A stretch of 64,000 bases of DNA from Verrucomicrobiaceae bacterium (GCA_016713035.1 JADJPW010000002.1:620001-684000); one strand, 5' to 3'; positions 8,766-17,729 are shown, numbered from the stretch's first letter. The notes: generated by a model not told the origin, from the letters alone. Program-made: numbers and translations.

Positions 8766-9368
8766 TTATCCAGGAAAACCCCCAGCTTTGCTGGGGGACT
8801 CCCAGAGTTTGACAGTTCCGGGAGTCCCCGGATGGCTGGTGATGTGTGACCGCTCAAAGTGACACAAAACCAAGCAATCCAATGGAACAACAAAGTCTAA
8901 ATCATACGAAATGGGAATGTAAATATCATGTGGTCTTTATCCCGAAATGTCGGCGCAAAGTGCTCTACAAAGAGCTGCGTCCATATTTGGGTGCGGTATT
9001 CAGATCGCTTACGGAGCAGAAAGAATGCCGCGTGGAGGAAGGCCATCTGATGCCGGATCATGTGCATATGCTGCTGAGCGTACCGCCGAAGTATGCGGTG
9101 TCGCAGGTGGTAGGCTACATCAAGGGCAAGAGCGCGATACATCTGGCACGGACATATGGCGGACGACGACGAAACTTCGTGGGGCAACACTTTTGGGCGA
9201 GGGGCTACTTCGTCTCAACGGTGGGTCGAGATGAAGCGGCGGTGCGAGCGTACATTCAAAACCAGGAGCAGGAGGATAAGCCCGCCTACTGGCGGCCCCA
9301 AGCACAGAACAACCCGCTTTGAGCGGTTAACATATTACAAGCCCCCGGCTTTGCCGGGGGTATCTGAC
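8766..9368 (+). mobile_element. IS200/IS605-type element (603 bp)
   Basis: The element carries a single Y1 transposase and no inverted-repeat ends. It has subterminal hairpins instead: CCCCCAGC-ttt-GCTGGGGG (8779-8797) at the left and CCCCCGGC-ttt-GCCGGGGG (9342-9360) at the right. Boundaries were set from the interrupted gene: the left end follows TTAT (8762-8765), consistent with this family inserting 3' of a short target without duplication. Confidence 0.75.
8882..9322 (+). CDS. tnpA: IS200-type Y1 (HUH) transposase TnpA
   Basis: 146 residues from ATG 8882 (M-E-Q-Q-S-L), the usual size; an in-frame start at 8846 would add 12 odd residues. The HUH motif is D-H-V-H-M-L-L near residue 60. 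The family's G-Y-I-K-G-K-S-A helix follows, then F-W-A-R-G-Y-F and V-R-A-Y-I-Q-N-Q, with the catalytic tyrosine in the last segment. The enzyme excises and inserts single-stranded DNA through a 5' phosphotyrosine link. No frameshift or missing motif is visible, so it may be active. Confidence 0.88.
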   Translation: MEQQSLNHTKWECKYHVVFIPKCRRKVLYKELRPYLGAVFRSLTEQKECRVEEGHLMPDHVHMLLSVPPKYAVSQVVGYIKGKSAIHLARTYGGRRRNFVGQHFWARGYFVSTVGRDEAAVRAYIQNQEQEDKPAYWRPQAQNNPL

Positions 9369-9433
9369 TGGCTGCACTACCCAGGTGAACTATTCAACAA
9401 AGCCCAAGCGCTTGTAGCCGCACCATCGAAACA

Positions 9434-10705
9434 TCAGAAGCATGAATCAATTATCCACTTGGACAGCTTGCGCTCTACCTCCGAGCGGAGGGAGCAGTAT
9501 TGCTGACGGCTTCGATCTCGGACGCGGTTCGCGTTGGAGCGAGTCTCATTGTTGGCTGATGTAATCAGCAGGCGAAACGGATAGCCCACGCTATCCACTG
9601 GCCTGACAAGCGCTGTGAATGGTGCTGCTTCGATGAAGCCTGAGGGTGAAAAAACGGTGCCGTAGTGCTTCGCGAGCACCTCCGCATCGTCCCCTGAAAC
9701 GCGGAAGGCGAAGGTGCTGCCGACGTTGCCAAGAACAGCGGTCTGAATGGCTGGAGGAAGTTGCGCGAAATATTGATGGCAGAGCACTATGCCGAGACCA
9801 AACTTACGTGACTCGGAGAGCACTGAGACAAGCGCATCGGAGAGGAAAGATTGAGCCTCGTCGAGAATGAGCGTGAAGTCTCGGCGTTCATTCGTGTTTG
9901 AAGCGCCGCGCTCCATGGCGGCTGAACAGAGGCTGGAAACGAGCAGTGAGCCGATGATGCGTGCGGCATCTTCGCCGAGGTTGCCTTTTGCGAGGTTTAC
10001 GATCACGATGCGGCCCTCACGCAACACCTCCGCGAAATCCACTCGCAGCTTAACCTGGCCGAATATGTGGCGGAGCTGTGGCAATGCCGCGAGCTGTCCG
10101 AGTTTGTTTTGGATGGGAGCGATGGCTTCCTGCCGAAAACGTTTGTCCCATGCGTCATATTCTGTGCTCCAAAACGAGCGGATGAACGGATCACGACACT
10201 GCTTCACGATCGACAATCGGAAGGACTCATCTACAAGAAGGCGTGGCAGAGCAATCAGGCTCACGTTTCCAGCATCCAGCAGCGTGCGGAGAGAGTGGTA
10301 GAGAATGTATTCCAGGCGTGGACCCCAGCTTTCGGCCCAGAGATGGCGAAACGAAGACAACAAGGCCGATGCTACACGGGGCCTGTGAGCCTCTGGAATG
10401 GCGCTGGAGACGAGATTGAGCGCTGGGGCATACTCGGGGTCGGCTGCATCTAAAAAAATCACGTCACCAAGCCGGTGGGGCGGTATCACATCCAAAGCCC
10501 AGCGGGCGAGGTCGCCGTGCGGATCGAGCAGGCAGAAGCCTGAATGCTCCAGCAAACCCGACATGATCGCGCGAAGCAGCGTCGATTTGCCCATGCCGGT
10601 CTTGCCAAGAACGTGAACGTGTCGCGTGAGATGAGCCGTGTCGAAGTAGCAAGGCAGCAGAACGCCCGCGTAACCAACGCGTTGGCCGAGGTAGATGTGT
10701 GTCAT
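9434..10705 (-). CDS. TraG/VirD4-like conjugative coupling ATPase (TraM-recognition/DUF87)
   Basis: About 423 residues from ATG 10705. Walker A is GKTGMGKST at residues 34-42 and Walker B is F-T-L-I-L-D-E-A-Q near residue 285. The segment D-P-H-G-D-L-A and the late S-E-S-R-K-F-G-L-G-I-V-L-C-H-Q-Y-F pattern are typical of VirD4/TraG and HerA-like hexameric pumps that move DNA at the membrane. The usual N-terminal membrane anchor is not in this frame. Instead the other frame upstream (10865 down to about 10730) encodes a hydrophobic segment G-L-P-V-V-F-V-V-A-L-I-A, and deleting one base near 10733 would fuse it to A-W-Q-E-L-A-R. The gene may therefore be N-terminally broken. Confidence 0.75.
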   Translation of the reverse strand: MTHIYLGQRVGYAGVLLPCYFDTAHLTRHVHVLGKTGMGKSTLLRAIMSGLLEHSGFCLLDPHGDLARWALDVIPPHRLGDVIFLDAADPEYAPALNLVSSAIPEAHRPRVASALLSSFRHLWAESWGPRLEYILYHSLRTLLDAGNVSLIALPRLLVDESFRLSIVKQCRDPFIRSFWSTEYDAWDKRFRQEAIAPIQNKLGQLAALPQLRHIFGQVKLRVDFAEVLREGRIVIVNLAKGNLGEDAARIIGSLLVSSLCSAAMERGASNTNERRDFTLILDEAQSFLSDALVSVLSESRKFGLGIVLCHQYFAQLPPAIQTAVLGNVGSTFAFRVSGDDAEVLAKHYGTVFSPSGFIEAAPFTALVRPVDSVGYPFRLLITSANNETRSNANRVRDRSRQQYCSLRSEVERKLSKWIIDSCF

Positions 10706-10953
10706 ATCGGAGGCGGCTGCCCTCGCCAATTCCTGCCATCGCGCCCCGTGCGATCAGCGCGACAACAAAAACAACCGGCAAACCTGTGTTGAGGAGCCGG
10801 GGAGGAGAGAAGCTGCCGCCGATACCCGAAGCGCTAGGCTTCGGGGAAGAACTGGCCTGAAGCATTTTACCATGCAAAACGCTCTGCCCCCCAAGGTCTC
10901 CACTAGCTTACCCAAGGTTGCGATACGGGTCATTCCAACCATCATGTTAAGCG

Positions 10954-12156
10954 ATGAATGACACCCCGCTCCAAGACATCGACGAATCAGTTCTTCTTCG
11001 TCTCATCTCAACGCCAGTTCTGGAAGGAGATCGGATCGAATACAAGGAACTGCTCAATCTCACAAGTGATGAACAAAAGAAGAAATTCCTTGCCGGAGTT
11101 GCTTCGTTCGCCAACTCAAGCGGTGGAGACATGGTATTTGGCGTGGAGGCAAGGGATGGCCAGCCCATCGCATTGAAGGCGCTCCCTGCGTTCAACTATG
11201 ATCGCGTATCGCTTCAGATTCGAGACTTGGTTCGAACCGGAATCCAACCTCCGCTCTACACCGCAGAGTCCCATGCCGTGAGACTTAACAGCGGCGGCGA
11301 GGTGCTGGTGCTGCGAATTGCCAAGACGTGGGCCGTCCCGCACCTTGTTACCTACAATGGCGAGCACAGGTTTTACGTTCGTCACGGCGGTGGAAAACGG
11401 CTGATGGATGTGGGGGAGATTCGAACGGCCTTCACAATGGCTGACAATATCCGTGAGCGTGTTCAGTCTTGGAGACTCCAGCGAGTTGCCGACATCCTTG
11501 CCGACACCACGCCATGTGATTTGAGTGGAGAAGCTGCTGTGGTCGTTCACATGGTGCCATTCAGGGCATTTGATCCAGGTTTTGAGGCCAACCTTAGAGA
11601 GATAGAGAAGCGAAGAACGACCGTGAGACCACTTTATTCAGATGGGTGGGGCACATACCACGAGTTTGATGGAGTCTATGTTGCGGACGGCGGAGTAAGA
11701 CGTGAGGTCACAAGCCTCGTGCAGTTTTTCCGCAATGGCGCTGTCGAGGGAGTGGATACCGGAATGCTTGCGGCACACGGCGACAAGCGATTGATCGAGG
11801 CTGGTCTGCTAGAGAACAAGCTGATTGAACGTCTGCCGTCTTGGTTGGACGCAATGAGTAAAGTTGGAGTGAGTGCCCCGATTCTCATCATGTTGTCTCT
11901 TCTCAATGTTCGTGGCTATCAAATGAAGACTCCAATCGGATTCACTTCAATGGACGCGCATCCGATCAACCGAGACCATCTTCACACCTCACCGACAGTG
12001 ATAGAAACCTTGAGATTGAATTCAAAGGCCAAAGCCTCCAATCATCCTGCGGCTTTGCTTCGTTCGCACTTTGACACGATTTGGAATGCATGTGGCTACC
12101 CCGGTTGCATCGGCTACGACAACTCTGGCAAATGGCTCGCTGGTAATGACCCATAG
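10954..12156 (+). CDS. AlbA_2 (Schlafen-like) domain protein
   Basis: 400 residues. The N-terminal ~140 residues are an AlbA_2/Schlafen-type domain: E-Y-K-E-L near residue 29, F-A-N-S-S-G-G-D-M-V-F-G-V near 55, and F-Y-V-R-H-G-G-G near 140. The C-terminal half (M-V-P-F-R-A-F-D-P and later W-G-T-Y-H-E-F-D-G) is of a kind often attached to this domain but with no named function. AlbA_2 proteins are predicted nucleic-acid binders or nucleases and are common in accessory islands. The gene diverges from the TraG-like gene. The IS4-type element sits 55 bp after its stop. Confidence 0.75.
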   Translation: MNDTPLQDIDESVLLRLISTPVLEGDRIEYKELLNLTSDEQKKKFLAGVASFANSSGGDMVFGVEARDGQPIALKALPAFNYDRVSLQIRDLVRTGIQPPLYTAESHAVRLNSGGEVLVLRIAKTWAVPHLVTYNGEHRFYVRHGGGKRLMDVGEIRTAFTMADNIRERVQSWRLQRVADILADTTPCDLSGEAAVVVHMVPFRAFDPGFEANLREIEKRRTTVRPLYSDGWGTYHEFDGVYVADGGVRREVTSLVQFFRNGAVEGVDTGMLAAHGDKRLIEAGLLENKLIERLPSWLDAMSKVGVSAPILIMLSLLNVRGYQMKTPIGFTSMDAHPINRDHLHTSPTVIETLRLNSKAKASNHPAALLRSHFDTIWNACGYPGCIGYDNSGKWLAGNDP

Positions 12157-12211
12157 CCTCGTTCACCAGTAGTCGAACCCGTCGTCTACCCTTCGTTGCG
12201 CCAGTTAAACC

Positions 12212-13756
12212 CAATGCCGCTAAGCAAAAGGGTCGATGATGAGATCGTCGCTGGCTTGGAGAGAAGAGGTCGAGAGCAGGCGTGGCCATTTGCTCACGGG
12301 CTGTCGCACCTTGCGCTGGCAACTACGTCTTCGTCGCGCTGGCAACGCGGCTTGGGCGATTTGCTCTCGCACTCGGCGCACCAGCACTCCTTGTGCCGCC
12401 TCGTCCATGAGGCCCTGCGCTGCCTCCAGCACCAGTAGCAGCGCTACGGTGTGCTCCAAACAGTGGCTCATGCTGATGCGCAGCGCTCCTGCCTGCCGGA
12501 CTTCTTCATCCTCACTGCTCTGTGCGCAGGCTAGTCGCTCCTCAGCCACCAGTGAGCTGGCGATGAGGAGCGCGGCGAGTTCTTGCTGTGCTGTCTCGGT
12601 GCGTTGTGCGCTGAGCAAATGCCCTCCGTGAAGCACGAGCTTGAGTTCTTTGTAAAAGACTTCCTGTTCCCAGCGCTTCGCATACAACGCCAACAACTCA
12701 CGCGCACTGCCCTGCTGCACGCTCAGGCTCGTCCACAGCCGCACCTTCACCCACTCTCCAGCGGCGTTGCGCACTCGCCCACGATCTCGCGCACTGGCAA
12801 CTCGCTCTGGCGCATCGGCGGATGTTTGCGCGGGCGGCCCCGCGCTTTGTTCGCCTCGGGTGTCTGCTTCTCGTCAGCTTTGGACGGAGCTGTTGTTGAC
12901 GAGTCTGCGCATGGGCTCTCACGCTCGCGCAGACTCACCACCACCTCCGCACTGCCATCGGCATGCACGCTTTGCACTCGCACGGAGAGCTTTTGCCGCA
13001 CTCGGACCAAAAGTGACTCTGCGTGCGCTGCGAATGTTTTTGCAGTTCTTTGAGCATCGGAGCCTGCCCGTAATAGCGGTCGGCGATGAGCAGGCTGCGA
13101 GCCTGGTAGCGCGGCGAGCAGCGGATCGGCCAGCGATTTCTCATTGAGCGCACCCAGTGACATCGATACGGCCAGCGGTGCATGGGTGCCGAGCTCGACC
13201 AGCGTGCTCATGGAGAGCTTGGCAAAGGCTGCCTGCGCACGACGACTGCGGCTTTGGGCACTTGGGCGTTGATCTGCACGGTGTTAAGCAGGTTCCACTG
13301 CCCACCGTCGATGCCGACCAAGCGCAGCCCGGCGAAAAAACACGCTGGATGCCGCTGCTCACAGGCTAGCGGCACCAGGGAGTGGCGCATGCAGGCATCG
13401 AAAGCTTGGGTGGATATCTTCAAACGACGCTGGCTTAGCGCCGCGGAGCCTGATGCGCACAGCAAAATAACGACCGATGATCTGCTGTAGGCTGCCGCAA
13501 GCGTGCAGATTTTGGGCGACCATGCCGGCGATGAGTTGCCAACCGAGAAGTTTGCGTCGCGGCCCTTGGTGCGTTGGCTCTGCCCGCAGTTCCTCGGGCA
13601 ACTGCTCGACGCCGAGTTTTTTGCGGATGCGTGCAGAGAGATGATGTTCGTATCGCGGTGGGCTGGATGGCTTTACCATCTACCGCTAGTTGACTCAGCT
13701 ACTCAGTTGTACAGCACTCTTTTCGCTCCTCTTCGCTTTTTTGTTTAGCGGCATTG
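12212..13756 (-). mobile_element. IS4-type insertion sequence, 1,545 bp, with intact ends
   Basis: Terminal inverted repeats CAATGCCGCTAA(G/A)CAAAA lie at 12212-12229 and 13739-13756, with one mismatch. They are flanked by a perfect 10-bp direct repeat CAGTTAAACC (12202-12211 and 13757-13766), the expected target duplication. The only gene inside is a decayed DDE transposase on the minus strand whose stop lies within the left repeat. The size and 10-bp duplication fit the IS4 family. Confidence 0.82.
12220..13679 (-). pseudogene. IS4-family DDE transposase, multiply frameshifted
   Basis: Reading from 13679, recognisable transposase pieces hop between frames: the N-terminal segment ends near 13445; the piece with the first Asp (V-G-I-D-G-G-Q-W-N-L-L) lies in a second frame at about 13210-13450; the second Asp (L-I-A-D-R-Y-Y-G) is near 13080 in another; and the third motif (Y-A-K-R-W-E-Q-E-V-F-Y-K-E-L-K) is in frame 12220-12774. 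At least four single-base shifts are needed to join them. All three catalytic motifs survive, so the decay is recent or includes sequence errors. It is not expected to be active. Confidence 0.75.
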
Positions 13757-13998
13757 CAGTTAAACCCGTTGTGAAAATCCACCCGCCATGCGGGTGATGC
13801 CGTCAGAGGCAGGGGGCGAGCTGTGGCCCGGCTGCTGCCGCACCTCGTGAGAGGAAGCCGCGTTGGGGCTGGAGGCAGGCGCGTGCATTGGTTTAGTGGG
13901 AGTGAGCGGAGGTGGGCCAGTGGGCGGAGCGGTCTCCCACCGGGCCGATGAACGCGTGGAGTGCGGTGCGGTGGAGAACCCGTCTTTGAAACCCGTGG

Positions 13999-14174
13999 TC
14001 CCGCGCAAGGCGGGAACCCGTCGTTAAAAACTAGTTCCCCCATGTGTCGTGTCCGCATCGCGGCCCGACTTGCACGGCAAGGCGATGTCCTTGATGGCGT
14101 TGCCTCAAGTGACTCGCCCGGTAGCCGCAGGTTGCCGTGCAAGTCGGGCCGTGAGGCCGACACATGGGAAGTAG
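13999..14174. repeat. Long imperfect hairpin upstream of the recombinase
   Basis: The main stem pairs 14061-14080 with 14132-14151 (20 bp perfect, CGGCCCGACTTGCACGGCAA). An outer stem pairs 14031-14049 (CTAGTTCCC, then CATGTGTCG) with 14158-14174, separated by an internal bulge, around a ~50-nt loop. A smaller hairpin TCCCGC/GCGGGA lies at 13999-14015. The rest of the gene-free stretch 13767-14473 shows only Pro-rich chance frames. The structure ends 300 bp before the tyrosine recombinase, so an attachment or recombination site is possible but unproven. Confidence 0.6.
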
Positions 14175-14473
14175 AAATCCCTTTGTTTTACAAGGGCGAA
14201 ACGCTACTCGGCGTGTGGCGCGCCTCGACATACCGTGGTTGTCGGGCGCGATGTCGGGTCTGCTTTTGCTCTGTCCCCAGTTTGGGGATCTTTGACAAAA
14301 GCCTCTGCCGGCCGACAGAATGCCGTCAGGCCTCCGCTGTTCATTGACAAGACGGTCCGCTTGTTGCGGACCATGCAGAGTTCCAGGTAGGCTGGCTTGC
14401 GGTCTCTCGATTGACGTGTCCCTGTGCGATAGCAGGGAAGTGGAGGCCACTTATCCGCCTGACATAGGCTGAC

Positions 14474-15430
14474 ATGGAGAGAGTAAAGAATCGGCCTCAC
14501 CGCCTTGTGCGGTATGCGCCGTTGGACAATGTCTTCGCTTCGAGCGAGGACAATGACACGCTGGTCTGTCACTACCTGGAGTGGAAAAGCAGTTATGCGC
14601 CCTGTGCGGCCAATCGCTACGCGATCTGGGTGAGGCGCTTCCAGAGCTTCGTCAACAAAACGCCCGAGGCGATCACGGTAGGCGATTGGAGCGCCTTCGC
14701 GCGAAGCCTCAGGGGGCGCTTTGCCCCGAAGTGTATGGAATACGCGCTGAACGTCGCCCACAACTACCTGCGCTTCTGGTTTGAGCAGGGTCGCCTTCGG
14801 AGGCTTCCACTATACCTGGCTCGTGTTCAAAAAGCGATCGCGTGTTCGCACGCGGCGGCAACTGAAGACGAGTATAAGGCGATAGTGAGAACCTTGAAAA
14901 TGAGAGGCGATAAATGCCTCCGCGATCTGGCCATCGTGATGATGCTTCACGATACCGGGATGCGTGTGGGCGAGCTGGTGGCGTTGGAGATCGAACAAAT
15001 CGAGGAGGATGCCTCAGCGACGATTCGCACGGAGAAGTCAGTGCAACGTCGAAGAGTGTTCTGGAATCAGGGCACCGACGACGTGATTCACAATCTGATC
15101 GTGCAGCGCATCAACTCGGGTGCGCCGACGGATTGGCTGTTCGTGTCGAAGTCGGGCACGGGCGAGATGCCTCTGACGACTCGCGCGGTGCAACGTATCG
15201 TTCACCAAGCCTGCGAGCTGGCGGGGATCACGCGGCAATTGTCGCCGCACTCGTTTCGCCACGCCTACATTCATCGGCTGGCGAAGCTGGGGACGCCGGA
15301 TGCGATCATCGCGCAGCTCGTGGGACACAGCACGCCGCATACCATCGCGCATTACACGAAGCTGAGCCGCCCGGAGTTCTCGGACTACGCGCGGCGGCAG
15401 TTCTCGGTGGCGACGCTGGCGGCGGCTTGA
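14474..15430 (+). CDS. Tyrosine recombinase/integrase (XerC/D-like)
   Basis: 318 residues with an N-terminal SAM-like core-binding domain (about residues 25-115) and a C-terminal catalytic domain. Catalytic residues visible are R164 (in T-G-M-R-V-G-E-L), K188, H259 and R262 (H-S-F-R-H), H285 (G-H-S-T) and nucleophile Y294 (H-Y-T-K-L). The set is complete, so the enzyme should be active in site-specific recombination. It lacks the extra helix of integron integrases. Large hairpins lie on both sides (14031-14174 and 15681-15776), suggesting it belongs to the mobile element whose other genes surround it. Confidence 0.88.
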   Translation: MERVKNRPHRLVRYAPLDNVFASSEDNDTLVCHYLEWKSSYAPCAANRYAIWVRRFQSFVNKTPEAITVGDWSAFARSLRGRFAPKCMEYALNVAHNYLRFWFEQGRLRRLPLYLARVQKAIACSHAAATEDEYKAIVRTLKMRGDKCLRDLAIVMMLHDTGMRVGELVALEIEQIEEDASATIRTEKSVQRRRVFWNQGTDDVIHNLIVQRINSGAPTDWLFVSKSGTGEMPLTTRAVQRIVHQACELAGITRQLSPHSFRHAYIHRLAKLGTPDAIIAQLVGHSTPHTIAHYTKLSRPEFSDYARRQFSVATLAAA

Positions 15431-15680
15431 CCTGGGCCTCTTGCGCTCCGGGACGGTGGGGGAGTAGAATGGACGCAGCTCCTCTACACACCCTCGCATG
15501 AAGCGCTCCGCGCACAGACCCACTCGTCATTAGCAGGGTCAGTGCATCACTGCTGAACATGCCTTTGAACTTCACCCGATCACCAAGGGGGCTGTGGATA
15601 ACCCAGCCCCCTAGCGCGGAACGTATTGTGTCGCACAATACCACTTGTCGGAAGTCAAGGCAGACCACTCTAGGCAGCGA

Positions 15681-15717
15681 AAGGTCGCTTCACCATTTAA
15701 GGGGGAGCGACCTTTTT
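15681..15717 (+). terminator. Rho-independent terminator after the recombinase region
   Basis: The stem AAGGTCGCT (15681-15689) pairs with AGCGACCTT (15706-15714) around a 16-nt loop and runs into TTTTT. It lies 250 bp past the recombinase stop. Confidence 0.65.
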
Positions 15718-15721
15718 GCGT

Positions 15722-15776
15722 CGGGAAGCCTGGCGGCACTTGAGAGATACGGGGGAGACCGCCGCCAGGCTTCCCG
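15722..15776. repeat. Perfect 16-bp inverted repeat
   Basis: CGGGAAGCCTGGCGGC (15722-15737) is matched perfectly by its reverse complement at 15761-15776 across a 23-nt loop, directly after the terminator. No T-run follows. In the 700-bp gene-poor stretch between recombinase and replisome-organiser gene it could be a nick, attachment or single-strand initiation site; its role is unknown. Confidence 0.6.
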
Positions 15777-15827
15777 GCACAAACCGGGAACCCAGGTCGA
15801 GCATTACCAAGACTAACCACCTCGCCC

Positions 15828-16019
15828 ATGCGTGAGCGGTTCGAGATCGAGCAGCTGCCCATAGCTTTGGAGCGGTCGCAGCGGCCACAACAAAATCGTG
15901 GCTTCCTCATTCGGCTGCTGCGGCTGCTCTTCCCAAAGCTGATGGATTCATGCGCGTGCTCGTGCGGACGCTCGTCGAGGGGTGAGGAGGTAGAGGAACT
16001 GCGCGTCATCGAGTTCTGA
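15828..16019 (+). CDS. Possible small hypothetical protein
   Basis: 63 codons from ATG 15828. The middle is basic and hydrophobic (L-I-R-L-L-R-L-L-F-P-K-L) and a short C-A-C-S-C stretch follows. It resembles nothing I know. It is the only credible frame in this stretch and may be chance. Confidence 0.25.
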   Translation: MRERFEIEQLPIALERSQRPQQNRGFLIRLLRLLFPKLMDSCACSCGRSSRGEEVEELRVIEF

Positions 16020-16132
16020 TATTCAACCCGCCTGCGCTGTGTCGCGCACCAGCTAGCTGGTCTCCGGCGCACGCGCCCTGGCTGGCCTGCCTACTCGATA
16101 CCACGGACGCGCGGGCATGAGCACTAACGCCC

Positions 16133-16666
16133 ATGGACAAGAACAGGTATGTGAACACCCGCTTCTGGGACGATACCTACGTCATCCGGTTGAATCCGAA
16201 CGAGAAGCTACTGTTCCTCTACCTTCTCACCAATCCCTTGACCACGCCGGGTGGCGTCTATGAACTCACGGCGCGACGTGCCGCGATGGACACCGGCTTG
16301 TCGCAAAAGGAGATCACCGCTGCGTTCGATCAGTTCGAGCACGATGGCAAGATCGTCCAGCACAACGGCTGGATCGGCATCGTGAACTTCCTCCGCCACC
16401 AGAACCCGAATCCGAACATGCGCATCGGCATCGCGAAGGCGCTGAACCGTGCGCCGAATGAGCTAATCGAGCGGCTGCCCATCACGGTCGCCGCCGCGCG
16501 GAAAGGCTTTGAAAGGCTTTCAGACTCGAACACGAAACAGAACTCGAATCTGAATGGCGGACTTTTCCACAGCGCATCCACAGGCCACCCCACGAAGGGC
16601 ATGCAGCCAGTGAGGGTAGTGATGCCACGCACGCCGCGAGGCGGGCAGGAGGGCGAGGGCTGGTGA
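16133..16666 (+). CDS. Phage/element replisome-organiser-like protein
   Basis: 177 residues. The first ~115 residues follow a pattern seen in phage replisome organisers and DnaD-like initiators: N-R-Y-V-N-T-R-F-W-D-D, then E-K-L-L-F-L-Y-L-L-T-N-P, G-V-Y-E-L, and V-N-F-L-R-H-Q-N-P-N. This forms a winged helix that binds origin DNA or loads helicase. The C-terminal third is polar and disordered, ending in Gly/Arg-rich residues, where the full family would have a helicase-interaction part. It precedes the ArdC gene by 70 bp on the same strand, and both probably serve transfer or replication of the element. Confidence 0.6.
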   Translation: MDKNRYVNTRFWDDTYVIRLNPNEKLLFLYLLTNPLTTPGGVYELTARRAAMDTGLSQKEITAAFDQFEHDGKIVQHNGWIGIVNFLRHQNPNPNMRIGIAKALNRAPNELIERLPITVAAARKGFERLSDSNTKQNSNLNGGLFHSASTGHPTKGMQPVRVVMPRTPRGGQEGEGW

Positions 16667-16736
16667 TCGGCATGAAGTCCGTCTCGGAGGCGAGGCTGGC
16701 TTCAACCGATCATCAACACTCAAACCGCACCTTCCT

Positions 16737-17723
16737 ATGCCTGCACAAAGCAAAGCCATTCCATCGAATCGCAAGTCATCACCGCGAGCCGAAAACGGTC
16801 CGCGAGAACGCAATACCACCGAGAGGCCCGATCCTTATCAAATCGTCAACGACATCATCATCCGCCACTTGGAGGAAGGCGTCGTGCCGTGGCGCAGCCC
16901 GTGGAACCGAGAAATTGGCAAGCCGCGCAACTTCCACACCGGTAAGACCTATCGTGGTATGAACCTGCTGCTGCTCGGCCTGCAACGATTTGCGTCTCCG
17001 TTCTGGCTATCCTTCAAGCAGGTAAAGGCGCTCGGCGGCACTGTCCGAAAAGGCGAGCGCGGATCGGTGGTGGTGAACTGGGGCCAGTTCACTCCCAAGA
17101 GCGAGGACACCGACGACACTGCGAATGATCGCCAAAAGAAGTCGAGGTTCTACCTCAAGCACTACGTCGTCTTCAACGCAGTGCAAACCGAAGGCATCGA
17201 GTTCCCTGAGCAACCGAGCAAGGCACCGATGCCGTCAACGCAACGCATCGAGATTGCCGAACAAATGGTCGCTAACATGCCGGATCGTCCAAACATCATG
17301 GAAGGCCAGCGTGACCTCGCCGCTTACAAAGTCTCCACCGACACCGTGTTCATGCCCGCCTTCGGATCGTTCGCCTCGCCTGAGGACTACCACCTTACGC
17401 TGTTCCATGAACTGATCCACGCCACCGGCCACGAATCACGACTGAACCGCAGCACGCTCGTCGAGCACGACGGCTTCGGAGGGAAAGTCTACTCGCAGGA
17501 AGAACTCGTCGCCGAAATGGGAGCCGCCTACCTCGGCATGGAGGCCGACATCGTCCAAGACAACCACTTGAACGCCGCCTCCTACATCCAGAGCTGGCTT
17601 AACGTCCTCCGCGAGTCCGACCACAAGCGCTGGCTCGTCATTGCCGCCGCACAAGCCGCGAAAGCCGCTGACTATGTGCTCGGCACCAAGCCGTCGGAGG
17701 TTTCGGTAGCACAGGCAGCTTGA
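16737..17723 (+). CDS. ardC: ArdC-family antirestriction protein
   Basis: 328 residues. The N-terminal ssDNA-binding ArdC domain (about 30-150) has the hallmark G-V-V-P-W-R-S-P-W, then R-N-F-H-T-G-K-T-Y-R-G-M-N, followed by W-L-S-F-K-Q and G-E-R-G. The C-terminal zincin-like metalloprotease domain has H-E-L-I-H-A-T-G-H at 224-232 and an E-E-L-V-A-E-M-G motif near 260, both complete. ArdC proteins protect incoming conjugative DNA from restriction. Its presence fits the nearby recombinase, coupling ATPase and Replic_Relax gene. A terminator follows closely. Confidence 0.88.
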   Translation: MPAQSKAIPSNRKSSPRAENGPRERNTTERPDPYQIVNDIIIRHLEEGVVPWRSPWNREIGKPRNFHTGKTYRGMNLLLLGLQRFASPFWLSFKQVKALGGTVRKGERGSVVVNWGQFTPKSEDTDDTANDRQKKSRFYLKHYVVFNAVQTEGIEFPEQPSKAPMPSTQRIEIAEQMVANMPDRPNIMEGQRDLAAYKVSTDTVFMPAFGSFASPEDYHLTLFHELIHATGHESRLNRSTLVEHDGFGGKVYSQEELVAEMGAAYLGMEADIVQDNHLNAASYIQSWLNVLRESDHKRWLVIAAAQAAKAADYVLGTKPSEVSVAQAA

Positions 17724-17729
17724 CCCCCG

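Larger units (their letters stand above)
8058..9506 (+). pseudogene. Hypothetical gene split by an IS200-type insertion
   Basis: ATG 8058 overlaps the previous stop (ATGA). The frame reads 236 codons to base 8765 (ending E-T-E-G-D-P-Y), then enters the insertion element. Removing 8766-9368 (603 nt) joins it in frame to T-G-G at 9369, giving D-P-Y-W-L-H-Y-P-G-E and 45 further codons to the stop at 9506. As it stands, the 5' fragment ends at 8849 with residues derived from the IS. The protein is soluble-looking and of unknown family. The last ~70 nt overlap the convergent TraG-like gene. The reconstruction is inference from frame continuity. Confidence 0.6.

Noticed and set aside
12202..13766. 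GTTAAAC at both IS borders read as integron attC core sites
   Set aside because: They are the 10-bp target duplication of the IS4-type element; no matching inverse core is present and the recombinase lacks the integron-specific helix.
14204..14761. 185-codon minus-strand frame overlapping the recombinase start
   Set aside because: It crosses the recombinase gene and has no coherent domain.
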